Positions 8,429 to 16,650 of a stretch of 64,000 bases of DNA are shown one piece after another (positions within the stretch are counted from its first letter, which is position 1; every line of letters begins with the position of its first letter). A program made the position numbers and the translations under genes. The DNA is taken from positions 123,374-187,373 of the forward strand of contig NZ_MSQB01000011.1 in NCBI RefSeq assembly GCF_002149965.1. The letters are read 5' to 3'. Source of the stretch: Novosphingobium panipatense (GTDB lineage Bacteria > Pseudomonadota > Alphaproteobacteria > Sphingomonadales > Sphingomonadaceae). The notes beneath the pieces were generated by a model. The model had not been told where the DNA came from, searched no databases, and was given only the letters and a program-made list of their open reading frames with translations.

Positions 8429-9013
8429 ATGCAAGGGGCCTCCATCGCCATCGACGATCTCGCCTGCCGGCGCGGCGACAGGCTGCTGTTCCGCGGCGTC
8501 AACGTGCGCCTGCACGCGGGAGAGGCGCTGCGCGTCTCGGGCCGCAACGGCATCGGCAAGTCCAGCCTGCTGCGTATCGTCGCCGGACTGGCGCCTGCCT
8601 TCGCGGGAACGGTGCGCACCGAAGGCGCGATCGGCCTTGTCGACGAACGCCCTGCCCTCGATCCCGCGCGGCCTCTCGGCGATGCGCTGACGTTCTGGCG
8701 GCAGATCGATGGCAGCACGGAAAACGCGTGGGAACTCGAACGGCTCGGCCTGGCAGACCTGCTCGACGTGCCGGTGCGCTACCTTTCGACCGGGCAGAAG
8801 AAACGCGCCGCGCTTGCCCGCCTGCTCGCCCAGCAGGCGCGGATCTGGCTGCTCGACGAACCGCTCAACGGGCTGGACGTCCACGCCGCGACGCTTGCCG
8901 AAGAACTGACGGCGGAGCACTGCGCGGCGGGCGGGATCGCGCTGATCGCCTCGCACCAGCCGTTCGCGGTGCCGGGAATGGCCACGCTCTCGCTTGCGGA
9001 CCACGCGGCATGA
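8429..9013 (+). CDS. ccmA: CcmA, haem exporter ATP-binding protein
   Basis: ATPase subunit of the CcmABCD complex that releases haem-loaded CcmE during cytochrome c maturation (System I). The 194-residue product has Walker A GRNGIGKS at 38-45, the signature LSTGQ at about 118-122 and Walker B IWLLDEP at about 138-144. The ATG at 8429 gives normal family length, although no strong ribosome-binding sequence precedes it. It overlaps ccmB by four bases (ATGA). The remaining ccm genes (ccmC to ccmH) are not in this window. Confidence 0.93.
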   Translation: MQGASIAIDDLACRRGDRLLFRGVNVRLHAGEALRVSGRNGIGKSSLLRIVAGLAPAFAGTVRTEGAIGLVDERPALDPARPLGDALTFWRQIDGSTENAWELERLGLADLLDVPVRYLSTGQKKRAALARLLAQQARIWLLDEPLNGLDVHAATLAEELTAEHCAAGGIALIASHQPFAVPGMATLSLADHAA

Positions 9014-9669
9014 CGGGGCGGGTCCTGCCCCTGCTCCGGCGCGATCTGGCGCGGCTGCTGCTGGGCGGGCGCGGCGGCGGGGCATTGCTGCCGGTCCTGT
9101 TCTTCCTGTCCGTCGCCATGCTCTATCCCTTCGCGGTCGGCCCCGACGCGCCCTTGCTGGCGCGGACCGGGGGCGGCGTGATCTGGGTGGCCGCCCTGCT
9201 TGCCGCGATCCTGCCGCTCGACCGGCTGGTCGAGCCCGACATCGAGATGGGCCTGTTCGACCAGTGGGCCCTGCGCGGCATTTCCGAAGAACTGGTGATC
9301 GCCGTGCGGGTATTCGCCCATTGGCTGAGCTTCGGCCCGCCGCTGATGCTGGCGGCCCTGCCCGCCGCCGCCCTGCTCGGGCTGGACGGCCACACTCTGG
9401 CCATGGTCGAGATCGGGCTCCTGGCAGGCACGCCCGGCCTTGCCGCGCTCGGCGTCACGGTGGCGGCGCTTACGGCCGGCCTGCGCGGCGGCGCGGCTCT
9501 GGGAGGACTGCTGATCATTCCCATGGCAGTGCCGGTGCTGATCTTCGGCGCAGGCAGCCTCGGCGCCGGTGGGACCAGCGGCCTTGCGCTCACTGGCGCC
9601 GCCAGCCTGGTCCTGCTCGCCATGGCACCTTTCGCGGGCGGTGCGGCCGTACGCGCGGCGCGCGGCTGA
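9010..9669 (+). CDS. ccmB: CcmB, haem exporter permease
   Basis: Membrane subunit of the CcmABCD complex. The 219-residue product has six predicted membrane segments and the conserved N-terminal region LLRRDLARLLLGGR, followed by the family block PLDRLVEPDIEMGLFD at about residues 72-87. The ATG overlaps the ccmA stop as ATGA, which fixes the start and implies coupled translation of the two subunits. Confidence 0.93.
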   Translation: MTGRVLPLLRRDLARLLLGGRGGGALLPVLFFLSVAMLYPFAVGPDAPLLARTGGGVIWVAALLAAILPLDRLVEPDIEMGLFDQWALRGISEELVIAVRVFAHWLSFGPPLMLAALPAAALLGLDGHTLAMVEIGLLAGTPGLAALGVTVAALTAGLRGGAALGGLLIIPMAVPVLIFGAGSLGAGGTSGLALTGAASLVLLAMAPFAGGAAVRAARG

Positions 9670-9757
9670 AGTTTCATCGCCCTGGCGGTTGGCGCAGCGC
9701 CCTCCCGCCACGCATAGTGCCTCCAGACCCGGCGGGAACCGGGCTGGGGAGAGTGCC

Positions 9758-10924
9758 ATGCGCCATCGGATCGGGGGCCGGATTCCGCCCCCTCGGGACC
9801 TGACCGAAAGAGCGGAAAAGGAAACCGGCCTCAGCGACTTCGGCGCGGAGGGCTTTCGCGAGGGCCTGAAAATCCTGGTGGATTCCCTCAACAGCGAGGC
9901 CCGGCTGAATGCCCTTGGAGAAAGCGCGTTGACGCAGCGGATCCTGCTGCACCTCAAGCAGAGGCTGGAAATCGAGGCGTGGTATCGCCGCCACCCCGAG
10001 ATCGAGGACGAGGAAATCCGCAATCCTCTGTTCGGCGTCAGCCTGCCGCGTACCGGCTCCTCGGCCCTGTCCTTCCTGCTCGCCAGCGATCCTGCGGTCC
10101 GCTACCTCAGGGTGTGGGAGAGCAGCCGTCCCTGCCCGCCGCCGGGCATGGTGGAAGGCCCCGATCCGCGTCGCGGCGTTTCGGCGAGCAGCGCCGACGA
10201 ACAGCTCAAGGGCGGTACGCGCACACCTACCGGCATCGACGGTGCCATGGAGTGCCAGGACCTGATGGCGCTCGATTTCAGGAGCCAGATCTTCCAGGCT
10301 TTCGCCCAGATACCGCGCTATTCGGAATGGCTGCTCCAAGCGGACCTTTCCGGGACTTACGCCTATCACAAACGCGTGCTGAAGCTGCTCCAATGGCGTC
10401 AGCCCCGCCGCCCCTGGCGGCTCAAGGCACCGACCCACCTGCTCTATCTCGATGCACTGGTCGCAACTTATCCAGACGCACGATTTGTCATGACGCACCG
10501 CGATCCGGGCGAGGTGATCCTCTCGGTTGCGGCGGTCTACGCCGATATCGCCGGGAAGTTCAGCGATGCGCTCGACCATGCCTGGCTGGGCGAACTCAAC
10601 TTGCGCACCTGGTCCGAAGCCATGCGGCGGGGCATCGCATTTCGCGATGCTGGCGGCGACCCGCGTTTCCACGACATCCATTTCCGCGCGATGCTGGCCG
10701 ATCCCATCGGGCAGGTCCGGGAACTCTATGCCTGGCTGGGCGAACCGATATCCCCCGCGTTCGCCCGCAGCATGGCGGATTGGTGGCAATCCAACGAAAA
10801 CGCGCAGCGGATGCCCAGGCCGGATGCGACGCTCTTCGCCCTCGACCCCGACGCCGTAAGGCAACATTTTTCCGAGTATCGCGCGCGAATGGAGCGATGG
10901 GCGCCCTTCGGCGAGGCCGCATGA
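9758..10924 (+). CDS. Sulfotransferase family protein
   Basis: PAPS-dependent sulfotransferase of the large sphingomonad/mycobacterial group. The 388-residue product has the 5'-phosphosulfate loop LPRTGSSAL at about 97-105 and the 3'-phosphate motif RFVMTHRDP at about 241-249. The ATG at 9758 follows a GGGGAG ribosome-binding sequence. The acceptor is unknown. The next gene starts 25 bases downstream and may be co-transcribed. A kinase-like P-loop reading is unlikely because both PAPS motifs are in the expected order and spacing. Confidence 0.83.
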   Translation: MRHRIGGRIPPPRDLTERAEKETGLSDFGAEGFREGLKILVDSLNSEARLNALGESALTQRILLHLKQRLEIEAWYRRHPEIEDEEIRNPLFGVSLPRTGSSALSFLLASDPAVRYLRVWESSRPCPPPGMVEGPDPRRGVSASSADEQLKGGTRTPTGIDGAMECQDLMALDFRSQIFQAFAQIPRYSEWLLQADLSGTYAYHKRVLKLLQWRQPRRPWRLKAPTHLLYLDALVATYPDARFVMTHRDPGEVILSVAAVYADIAGKFSDALDHAWLGELNLRTWSEAMRRGIAFRDAGGDPRFHDIHFRAMLADPIGQVRELYAWLGEPISPAFARSMADWWQSNENAQRMPRPDATLFALDPDAVRQHFSEYRARMERWAPFGEAA

Positions 10925-10949
10925 TCTCTCAAACCACAGGTGAAGACAG

Positions 10950-11573
10950 ATGGGTGAAGTAACCACCGGCGCGGTACGGTTCGACAGGGCCGCGCGGGAA
11001 ACGCAGACGATCGCGGGCGGCCCCCGCTACGCGCCGCTGCGGCTCGACGAAGTGAGTCCCGAGGGACAGGAGCAGGTCGATGCGATTCGCGCGGCGTTCC
11101 AGATCCCCGAAAGCCGCCCCTTTCCCGACGTCAGCCTCATCACCCTACGCCATCCGGGCATGTTCAAGGGTCAGATGGTGCTCGGCATCGAACTCGCGGC
11201 CAAGGGCACGATTCCCGGCCGTGAGCGCGAGTTGATGATCCTGCGTCTGGCCCTGCTGGCCCGTGCCCCATTCGAATGGTGCGAACATGTGGATATCGGC
11301 AAGGCCTTCGGGATCACGTCCGAGGAAATCGAGCGCGTGATCGCAGGCTCGAGCGCGCCGGGTTGGACGGAGCACGAATCGGCCATGCTTCGCGCCGTGG
11401 AGGAACTCGTGGCGGACCATTGCATCGGCGATTCGACGTGGACAATTCTCGCCGCCAGCTGGGATGAAAAGCAGATGCTCGAGCTTCCCATGCTCGTGGG
11501 CACCTATCTGATGACCGCGATGCAGCAGAATTCTCTGAAAATTCAGCCCAAAGGCGGCTTCGACTACCGCTGA
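10950..11573 (+). CDS. Carboxymuconolactone decarboxylase-family protein
   Basis: Helical CMD/AhpD-fold protein of 207 residues. The family motif is E109-W-C-E-H113, followed by the helix DIGKAFGITSEEIE. Only one Cys is in the motif, so it is not an AhpD-type CXXC peroxidase. Its length and N-terminal extension fit the uncharacterised sphingomonad group often found beside catabolic genes rather than the short true gamma-carboxymuconolactone decarboxylases. It lies 25 bases after the sulfotransferase. Function is unknown. Confidence 0.75.
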   Translation: MGEVTTGAVRFDRAARETQTIAGGPRYAPLRLDEVSPEGQEQVDAIRAAFQIPESRPFPDVSLITLRHPGMFKGQMVLGIELAAKGTIPGRERELMILRLALLARAPFEWCEHVDIGKAFGITSEEIERVIAGSSAPGWTEHESAMLRAVEELVADHCIGDSTWTILAASWDEKQMLELPMLVGTYLMTAMQQNSLKIQPKGGFDYR

Positions 11574-11591
11574 AGCAGCCTGCCCGGGGCG

Positions 11592-11661
11592 GAATCGCGA
11601 ATCACCTCTGCGAATCGCTGATTCGCCGTCCCGACTCGCTCACTGATTCGCGCGCCGATTC
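11592..11661. other. Cluster of seven GANTC (CcrM methylation) sites
   Basis: GANTC occurs at 11592, 11599, 11612, 11620, 11633, 11645 and 11657, seven sites in 70 bp, where about one in 256 bp is expected by chance. Part of it forms the hairpin GCGAATC-GCT-GATTCGC (11610-11626). CcrM adenine methylation of GANTC controls cell-cycle genes in many alphaproteobacteria. The rest of 11574-12006 holds only a weak small frame and a Fur box. Confidence 0.7.
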
Positions 11662-11733
11662 GCCGAACCGTCGTCCCAGCGGACGGCGGCCTTTTCGCGT
11701 GGAAAATATCGCCCGGTTTTTGCCACGGCTCAT
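11602..11733 (-). CDS. Possible 43-residue basic small protein
   Basis: A short frame starting at the ATG at 11733, nine bases after AAGGG, encodes an Arg/Ser/Glu-rich peptide with no membrane segment. Its 3' half is made of the GANTC-rich DNA described above, so the repeated ES-R pattern may simply mirror that DNA. It is convergent with the CMD-family gene. I recognise no family and give it low confidence. Confidence 0.22.
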   Translation of the reverse strand: MSRGKNRAIFSTRKGRRPLGRRFGESARESVSESGRRISDSQR

Positions 11734-11961
11734 CGGTGTCCCTTCACGACGGTCGCTGTGGACAAATCCGGTAAAACCCACGGACAACCGCGGCAAAAGC
11801 TATGGATTTTCGGGGAAAAAACGGGCCGGGGCGGTTTCTCGCGCATAGCGTGAAATCGCCCCGGCCCAGTCGACAGAAAGGGCAGGCAGGCGCCCCATGA
11901 CAAGCGCCGGCCCTAGGTCCTTGGTGCAGGCTTGACGGGCAAGACAAGCTGCGTAGACATA

Positions 11962-11980
11962 GCTAATGATAATCATTCTC
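11962..11980 (+). promoter_or_regulatory. Fur box
   Basis: The 19 bases match the classical Fur consensus GATAATGATAATCATTATC at 17 positions, differing at positions 2 and 17. It sits 27 bp before the ATG of the next gene. That placement suggests iron-dependent repression by Fur, or by Mur/Irr-type relatives where these replace it. Confidence 0.85.
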
Positions 11981-12006
11981 AAATACAAGCCCATGGAGAA
12001 CCAGGC

Positions 12007-12453
12007 ATGTATCAGTACGTCGATCGCCCCCTGAATTCGCTCGACGAGGGCTGCCGTTTCCTCGTCTGGTCGATGCGCGCCTGGGTCACGACGCTGGGGC
12101 GTCGCCAGTGTCCGGCGCAGGCCTTGGCCCCCGCTTTCGCGAAGTGGCGGATGATCGGCGGGCTCCAGCCGTTCCACCGCGCGATGCTGCTGTTCAACCG
12201 CGACGCGCTGGAGACTTTCGCGTTCTGCCCGATGGCCTGCAGCCACGTATCGGAGCACGAGGCGGTGATTCTCGAACTCATCACCTCGCTGCGCGACCGC
12301 GGCCCGCAGCAGACGCGCGAGACGCTGGAACTGGTGGTTTCGGAAGACAGCGTGGGCGACGTGCTGGAAACCCTGTCCAAGCTCGGCGCGGCCATGGCTA
12401 TCGCAGGCATATTTCCGGGCGAGACGGTGCCTGCGAAGAACATGCGGCACTGA
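12007..12453 (+). CDS. Fur-box-controlled protein of unknown function
   Basis: A 148-residue soluble, mostly helical protein. I do not recognise its family. The ATG at 12007 follows a GGAGA ribosome-binding sequence at eight bases and is preferred to an upstream ATG at 11932, which would place the Fur box inside the coding region. A short CPMACSH segment in the middle (about residues 76-82) has two Cys and a His that could bind metal. A strong bidirectional hairpin ends the gene. The Fur box upstream is the only functional clue and points to iron homeostasis or haem/Fe-S metabolism. Confidence 0.8.
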   Translation: MYQYVDRPLNSLDEGCRFLVWSMRAWVTTLGRRQCPAQALAPAFAKWRMIGGLQPFHRAMLLFNRDALETFAFCPMACSHVSEHEAVILELITSLRDRGPQQTRETLELVVSEDSVGDVLETLSKLGAAMAIAGIFPGETVPAKNMRH

Positions 12454-12459
12454 GTGTTT

Positions 12460-12486
12460 GGGGAGTTTCCGAGTCTGAAACTCCCC
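12460..12486. terminator. Bidirectional terminator hairpin
   Basis: GGGGAGTTTC (12460-12469) and GAAACTCCCC (12477-12486) form a perfect 10-bp stem with a 7-nt loop in the 40-bp gap between two convergent genes. It is followed by TAAT on one side and preceded by GTTT on the other. It should serve both transcripts. Confidence 0.75.
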
Positions 12487-12493
12487 TAATAGT

Positions 12494-13663
12494 TCAGATT
12501 CCGATCAGTTCGCGCCCGATCAGCATGCGCCGGATCTCGTTCGTGCCCGCGCCGATGTCGAGCAGCTTGGCGTCGCGGAGATAACGCTCAACCGGCCAGT
12601 CCCTGGTGTAGCCTGCACCGCCCAGCGCCTGCACGGCCTCTCCCGCCACGCGGAAAGCATTCTCGCTCGCCAGCAGGATGGCTCCGGCAGCATCGAAGCG
12701 GGTGGTCCGCCCGTTGTCGCAGGCCCGGGCCACCGCGTAGACATAGGCCCGCGCCGACTGCAGGGCGACGTACATGTCCGCCACTTTGGCCTGCATGAGC
12801 TGGAACGTCCCGATCGCCGCGCCGAACTGGCGCCGTTCGCGCACATAGGGGATCACGGTATCGAGGCAGGCCTGCATGATGCCGATCTGCAGCCCCGCCA
12901 GCACCACGCGCTCGTAATCAAGGCCGCTCATCAGCACTTTCACCCCGCCGTGCAGCGGTCCCATCACGTTTTCCGCAGGGACGAAGCAATCGTCGAACAC
13001 CAGTTCGCTGGTGGGCGAGCCGCGCATGCCCATCTTGTCGATCTTCTGCCCGATCGAGAAACCGGCCATGTCCTTCTCGACCAGGAAGGCGGTGATGCCC
13101 TTCGAACCGGCCTCGGCGTCGGTCCTGGCATAGACCACCAGCACGTCGGCGCAGGCGCCGTTGGTGATCCAGAACTTGGTGCCGTTCAGCCGGAAACCGC
13201 CGGGCACCGCATCCGCGCGTAGCTTCATGCCCACGACATCCGACCCTGCCCCGGCCTCCGACATGGCAAGGCTGCCGACATGCTCGCCGGAGATCAGCTT
13301 AGGCAGGTAGCGGGCCTTCTGCGCGTCGCTGCCCCAGCGGCGGATCTGGTTGACGCAGAGATTGGAATGGGCGCCGTAGGACAGCCCGACCGAGGCCGAG
13401 GCCCGGCTGACTTCCTCCACCGCAAGCACATGTTCGAGGTAGCCCAGGCCAAGGCCGCCCCACTCTTCCTCGACGGTCATGCCGTGCAGGCCGAGTTCGC
13501 CCATGGCCGGCCAGAGGTCGCGGGGGAACCAGTCTTCCGCGTCGACCCGCGCGGCGATCGGCGCGATCTTCTCGTCGGCGAAGCGCGCAACGCTCTCGCG
13601 GATCATCTCTGCCGCCTCGCCCAGCGCGAAGTCGAAATCGGGGGTTGCCTTCACACCCATCAT
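12494..13663 (-). CDS. ivd: Isovaleryl-CoA dehydrogenase
   Basis: FAD-dependent acyl-CoA dehydrogenase of leucine catabolism, isovaleryl-CoA to 3-methylcrotonyl-CoA. The product from the ATG at 13663 is 389 residues. The catalytic Glu lies in LDYERVVLA at residue 251, the position used by isovaleryl-CoA dehydrogenases. At the C-terminus the usual YEGT of other acyl-CoA dehydrogenases is replaced by GAGTNEIRR. Both features support IVD over short- or medium-chain enzymes. An upstream ATG at 13711 is possible but adds non-family residues. It is divergent from a LysR gene. Downstream leucine genes (mcc, 3-hydroxy-3-methylglutaryl-CoA lyase) are not adjacent. Confidence 0.9.
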   Translation of the reverse strand: MMGVKATPDFDFALGEAAEMIRESVARFADEKIAPIAARVDAEDWFPRDLWPAMGELGLHGMTVEEEWGGLGLGYLEHVLAVEEVSRASASVGLSYGAHSNLCVNQIRRWGSDAQKARYLPKLISGEHVGSLAMSEAGAGSDVVGMKLRADAVPGGFRLNGTKFWITNGACADVLVVYARTDAEAGSKGITAFLVEKDMAGFSIGQKIDKMGMRGSPTSELVFDDCFVPAENVMGPLHGGVKVLMSGLDYERVVLAGLQIGIMQACLDTVIPYVRERRQFGAAIGTFQLMQAKVADMYVALQSARAYVYAVARACDNGRTTRFDAAGAILLASENAFRVAGEAVQALGGAGYTRDWPVERYLRDAKLLDIGAGTNEIRRMLIGRELIGI

Positions 13664-13774
13664 CCCGGTTTTTCCGGCCACCAGATCCTGGGGCCGCTCG
13701 TTGCCGCACAAGGTAGCGAGGAGGCGCTAAGCAAACAAATTGAAACTATCCGTGCCATTCGATAAATTTTACCA

Positions 13775-14671
13775 ATGATAAAGCGCGCCCATATCCGCCA
13801 TTTCCTGGCCGTGGCCGATTCCGGCAACTTCAAGCAGGCCTCGGCGCGGCTTCACGTCACCCAGCCCACCGTCTCCACCAGTATCGCGGAACTGGAGCGG
13901 CTGGTCGGATCGCCGCTCTTCGTGCGCGATCGCCGCCATGTCAGGCTGACCGAGGCGGGCGGCGCCTTCCTGCCGATCGCCCGCGACCTCGAAGCCGGTT
14001 TTCGCCGCGCGGATCAGTTCGGCCGGGCCATGCCGCAGCCCTGGCCCGGCCTGAAGCTGGGCGTGATCCCGACCGTTTCGGGCGCGATGCTGGAAACGGT
14101 AGTGCGCGAACTGGCCCGCGATTTCGGGATCGAACTCGTCGAGGGAGACGACCGCAGCCTGCGCGGGGATCTGGCCGCCGGGAAGATCCAACTCGCGCTG
14201 ACCCTGCTGGGAGAAGACGAAACCGGCCCCTCCCTCCACCCGCTTCTCGAAGAGCCCTATGTCCTCGTCATGCCCGGCACGCATCGCCTTGCGGATGCGG
14301 CTTGGATCGCACCGGAGGACCTTGCCGGGGACATCATGATCGCGCGAAGGTCCTGCGAAGTGCTGCAAAGGACCAGCCGCTTCTTCACGGCGGCAGGCGT
14401 GCGCCCCCGCTTTGCTTTGCGCAGCGACAACGAGGATCGCTGCATGCGCATGGTCGCGGCCGGGCTCGGGGTAACGGTGGCGCCCCGGTCGCTGGCGCCG
14501 GACGGCACCGCCACGGCTCAGATAACGGGCTATGGGCTGCGTCGCAGGCTGGGTCTGGTGCGTGGCCCCGGCTTCCCGGTCGAAGCAGAGGAACGACTGA
14601 CGGCGACGCTGGAGATCGTCACCGTCAGCCTTCCCTCCCTGGCCCTTCGATCTCGCGACGCTCCCTCATAG
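13775..14671 (+). CDS. LysR-family regulator divergent from ivd
   Basis: 298 residues with an N-terminal winged helix-turn-helix (IRHFLAVADSGNFKQAS at residues 7-23, then VTQPTVSTSIAELE) and a C-terminal periplasmic-binding-like effector domain. The divergent arrangement with ivd, with 111 bp between starts, makes ivd its likely target. The effector is unknown; an acyl-CoA or branched-chain acid would fit. Confidence 0.88.
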   Translation: MIKRAHIRHFLAVADSGNFKQASARLHVTQPTVSTSIAELERLVGSPLFVRDRRHVRLTEAGGAFLPIARDLEAGFRRADQFGRAMPQPWPGLKLGVIPTVSGAMLETVVRELARDFGIELVEGDDRSLRGDLAAGKIQLALTLLGEDETGPSLHPLLEEPYVLVMPGTHRLADAAWIAPEDLAGDIMIARRSCEVLQRTSRFFTAAGVRPRFALRSDNEDRCMRMVAAGLGVTVAPRSLAPDGTATAQITGYGLRRRLGLVRGPGFPVEAEERLTATLEIVTVSLPSLALRSRDAPS

Positions 14672-15050
14672 CGCCGCTCGGCGGTCTCCTTTCGGAAGCC
14701 CCGATCAATCTGCCTTCAAATCCTGCCCTGAAAAGCCGCTCTGAAACCTTGGCCCGAAACCTTGGCGAAACCTTGCCACCTAACCATCGACCTTACGCCC
14801 AACGGCTTTTTCAGGCCGCAAGCGGGGGCGCCCCCGAACCGGGTGTCCCTTTTTACCCCCGATCCGGGAAGCGCGCCCCCAACCGCCATGCGGTCGCGCG
14901 CCGACAGCCACCTCGTTGGGAGGAGAAGCTGCTGCCGGCACGGTCGCACGTTTCGGTGTTGCCCTATGCGTAAAGAGGTGACAGGGTGCGATCAAACGCA
15001 ATGAATATGACACAGCGTTGCAAAAATTAGAGCAGGTAGAGAAACCCCAG
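14672..15050. other. 379-bp intergenic region between two LysR genes
   Basis: I see no convincing gene here. It holds three near-tandem copies of an 11-bp sequence (see next entry) and several GC-rich stretches without a clear hairpin terminator. A TTG at 15018 could extend the downstream LysR gene by eleven residues. Confidence 0.6.
14743..14777 (+). repeat. Three direct repeats of GAAACCTTGGC
   Basis: Copies at 14743-14753 and 14756-14766 are identical, and the third at 14767-14777 ends in GCC instead of GGC. They lie between two LysR genes and have no spacers of CRISPR size. They could be a regulator-binding array or replication slippage. Confidence 0.6.
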
Positions 15051-15971
15051 ATGCCGGCCTTTTCGCGCTTCCTGCGCTATTTCATGGCCGTCGGCCGCCT
15101 CGGCTCGATCCGCAAGGCGGCCGACGAACTCAATGTCTCGGCGTCCGCCATCGACCGGCAGATCCTCAACGTCGAGGCGGAACTGGGCCTTCCCCTGTTC
15201 GAGCGCCTGCCCACTGGCCTGCGGCTGACGGCGGCCGGCGAAATGATGATGGCATCGGGCGCGCAGTGGCAACAGGGCATGGCCGGCCTGCGCGGAAGGA
15301 TCGAGGACTTGCGCGGGCTCAAGCGCGGCCATGTCGACATTGCCGTGATAGACGCCTTGGCGACGGGGCAGGTTCCCATGATGATCGCCGCCATCCAGCA
15401 GCGCTATCCCGGCATCACCATCGGCGTGAAGGTGCTGGGCAACGATGCCGTGCGGCGCGCGGTGATCGGCGGCGAAGTGGACTGCGGCATTCTGTTCGAG
15501 CCGCAATCCTACCGCGAACTGTCCGTCCGCGCCTTCACCGAAGTCGTCCTCGGCTTCGTCACCCCGCCCGGCCATCCGATTTCACGGCGCGGCGAGGCCC
15601 GCTTCTCGGTCTGCGCGGACGAGCCGATGATCATCCCGGCCGAGCCGCTGGCGGTCACCCAGCAGATCTCCGTGCTGGAAGGCGCCACCGGGATCACTCT
15701 CAACCGCAAGGGCACGGCGGACAATATCAGGATGATCACCTCGCTGGTGCTGCTGGGGGCCGGGGTCGGCGTTCTCACCTCGCTCGACGTGCAGACCGAA
15801 GTGCAGCAGGGCACGCTGGCCTTCACCCGAATTTCCGATTCGCTGCTGCGCCCGATGACCCTGGCGCTCTGCACCGCTTCCGCCCGCACCCCGTCCTACG
15901 CGGCGGCCATGGTGATCGGCGAGTTCGAGAACGGTTTTGCGGCGCTGGGTCATGCCGCTTCAAGAACTTAG
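15051..15971 (+). CDS. LysR-family regulator
   Basis: 306 residues from the ATG at 15051; a TTG at 15018 would add eleven. The N-terminal helix-turn-helix has the LysR pattern RYFMAVGRLGSIRKAADEL with VSASAIDRQILNVE as recognition region. The effector domain follows. No divergent catabolic gene is adjacent: upstream is a 379-bp gap and downstream a phosphoribosyltransferase on the same strand. The target is therefore unknown. Confidence 0.83.
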   Translation: MPAFSRFLRYFMAVGRLGSIRKAADELNVSASAIDRQILNVEAELGLPLFERLPTGLRLTAAGEMMMASGAQWQQGMAGLRGRIEDLRGLKRGHVDIAVIDALATGQVPMMIAAIQQRYPGITIGVKVLGNDAVRRAVIGGEVDCGILFEPQSYRELSVRAFTEVVLGFVTPPGHPISRRGEARFSVCADEPMIIPAEPLAVTQQISVLEGATGITLNRKGTADNIRMITSLVLLGAGVGVLTSLDVQTEVQQGTLAFTRISDSLLRPMTLALCTASARTPSYAAAMVIGEFENGFAALGHAASRT

Positions 15972-16072
15972 GCCAAAGGAGCGCCGCGAAAATCCTCGCG
16001 ATCGGCTCCGCCGCCAGTGTCATGATTGCAAATTTCGCACCGACGCGGTAACGGGAGCAGCTTCCTCTCCAA

Positions 16073-16630
16073 ATGCCCGTTCAGGATTTCATGCCCATGA
16101 GTGAAGCTTCCGAGCCTCAGCTCCACTATCTCGAATATTACGAGGATTTCCTCGCCAAGGTCCGCCAGCTTTCGCGTCAGGTGGCGCAAGGCGAATGGAA
16201 GCCGGAATTCATCATCGGCCTGGGCCGCGGCGGACTGGTCCCGGCAGTCTATATCTCGCACCAGCTCTCGCTGCCGATGCTGTCGATCGATCACTCGTCG
16301 AAGATCCCCGGCTTTGCCGACGAACTCCTCGCGAAAGTCGCCGCCATGAGCGCCGAAGGCACGCGCATGCTGTTCGTGGACGACATCAACGACACCGGCG
16401 GCACGATCGAATATATTCGCGGCCAGCTCACCCAGGGCGGCTGCAATCACGACAATCTGCGTTTCGCGGTGGTGATCAACAACAAGAGCTCGAAAGTCGA
16501 AGTCGATGCCTGGGCGGACGTGATCGACCGCGCCGACGACAAGCGCTGGTTCGTGTTTCCCTGGGAATCGGTAGGTACGCGGGACAGCATCGTCGAAGAG
16601 GCGCTTTCGGTGCCCGAGCGGTTGGCCTGA
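16073..16630 (+). CDS. Phosphoribosyltransferase (xanthine/hypoxanthine-guanine type)
   Basis: Purine salvage transferase that joins a free base to PRPP. The 185-residue product has the PRPP-binding motif LFVDDINDTGGT at about 99-110 and the Gly-rich loop GLGRGGLVP at about 48-56. A second ATG at 16097 would shorten it by eight residues. It converges on a four-gene purine operon (DUF4269, deaminases, permease), and that location supports a purine rather than uracil substrate. Which base it prefers cannot be read from the sequence. Confidence 0.82.
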   Translation: MPVQDFMPMSEASEPQLHYLEYYEDFLAKVRQLSRQVAQGEWKPEFIIGLGRGGLVPAVYISHQLSLPMLSIDHSSKIPGFADELLAKVAAMSAEGTRMLFVDDINDTGGTIEYIRGQLTQGGCNHDNLRFAVVINNKSSKVEVDAWADVIDRADDKRWFVFPWESVGTRDSIVEEALSVPERLA

Positions 16631-16650
16631 GGTTCCGGGGGTCCCTGCGT

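Noticed and set aside
11574..12006. Possible replication origin (GANTC cluster, a DnaA-box-like TGTGGACAA)
   Set aside because: Only one imperfect DnaA-like box, no clear AT-rich unwinding region, and none of the usual alphaproteobacterial origin neighbours such as hemE, dnaA or parAB.
12494..13663. Alternative call as glutaryl-CoA or short-chain acyl-CoA dehydrogenase
   Set aside because: The catalytic Glu is at the LDYERV position and not in a C-terminal YEGT motif, which favours isovaleryl-CoA dehydrogenase.
14743..14777. CRISPR-like repeats
   Set aside because: Three 11-bp copies nearly in tandem with 0-2 bp between them; no spacers of CRISPR size and no cas genes in the window.
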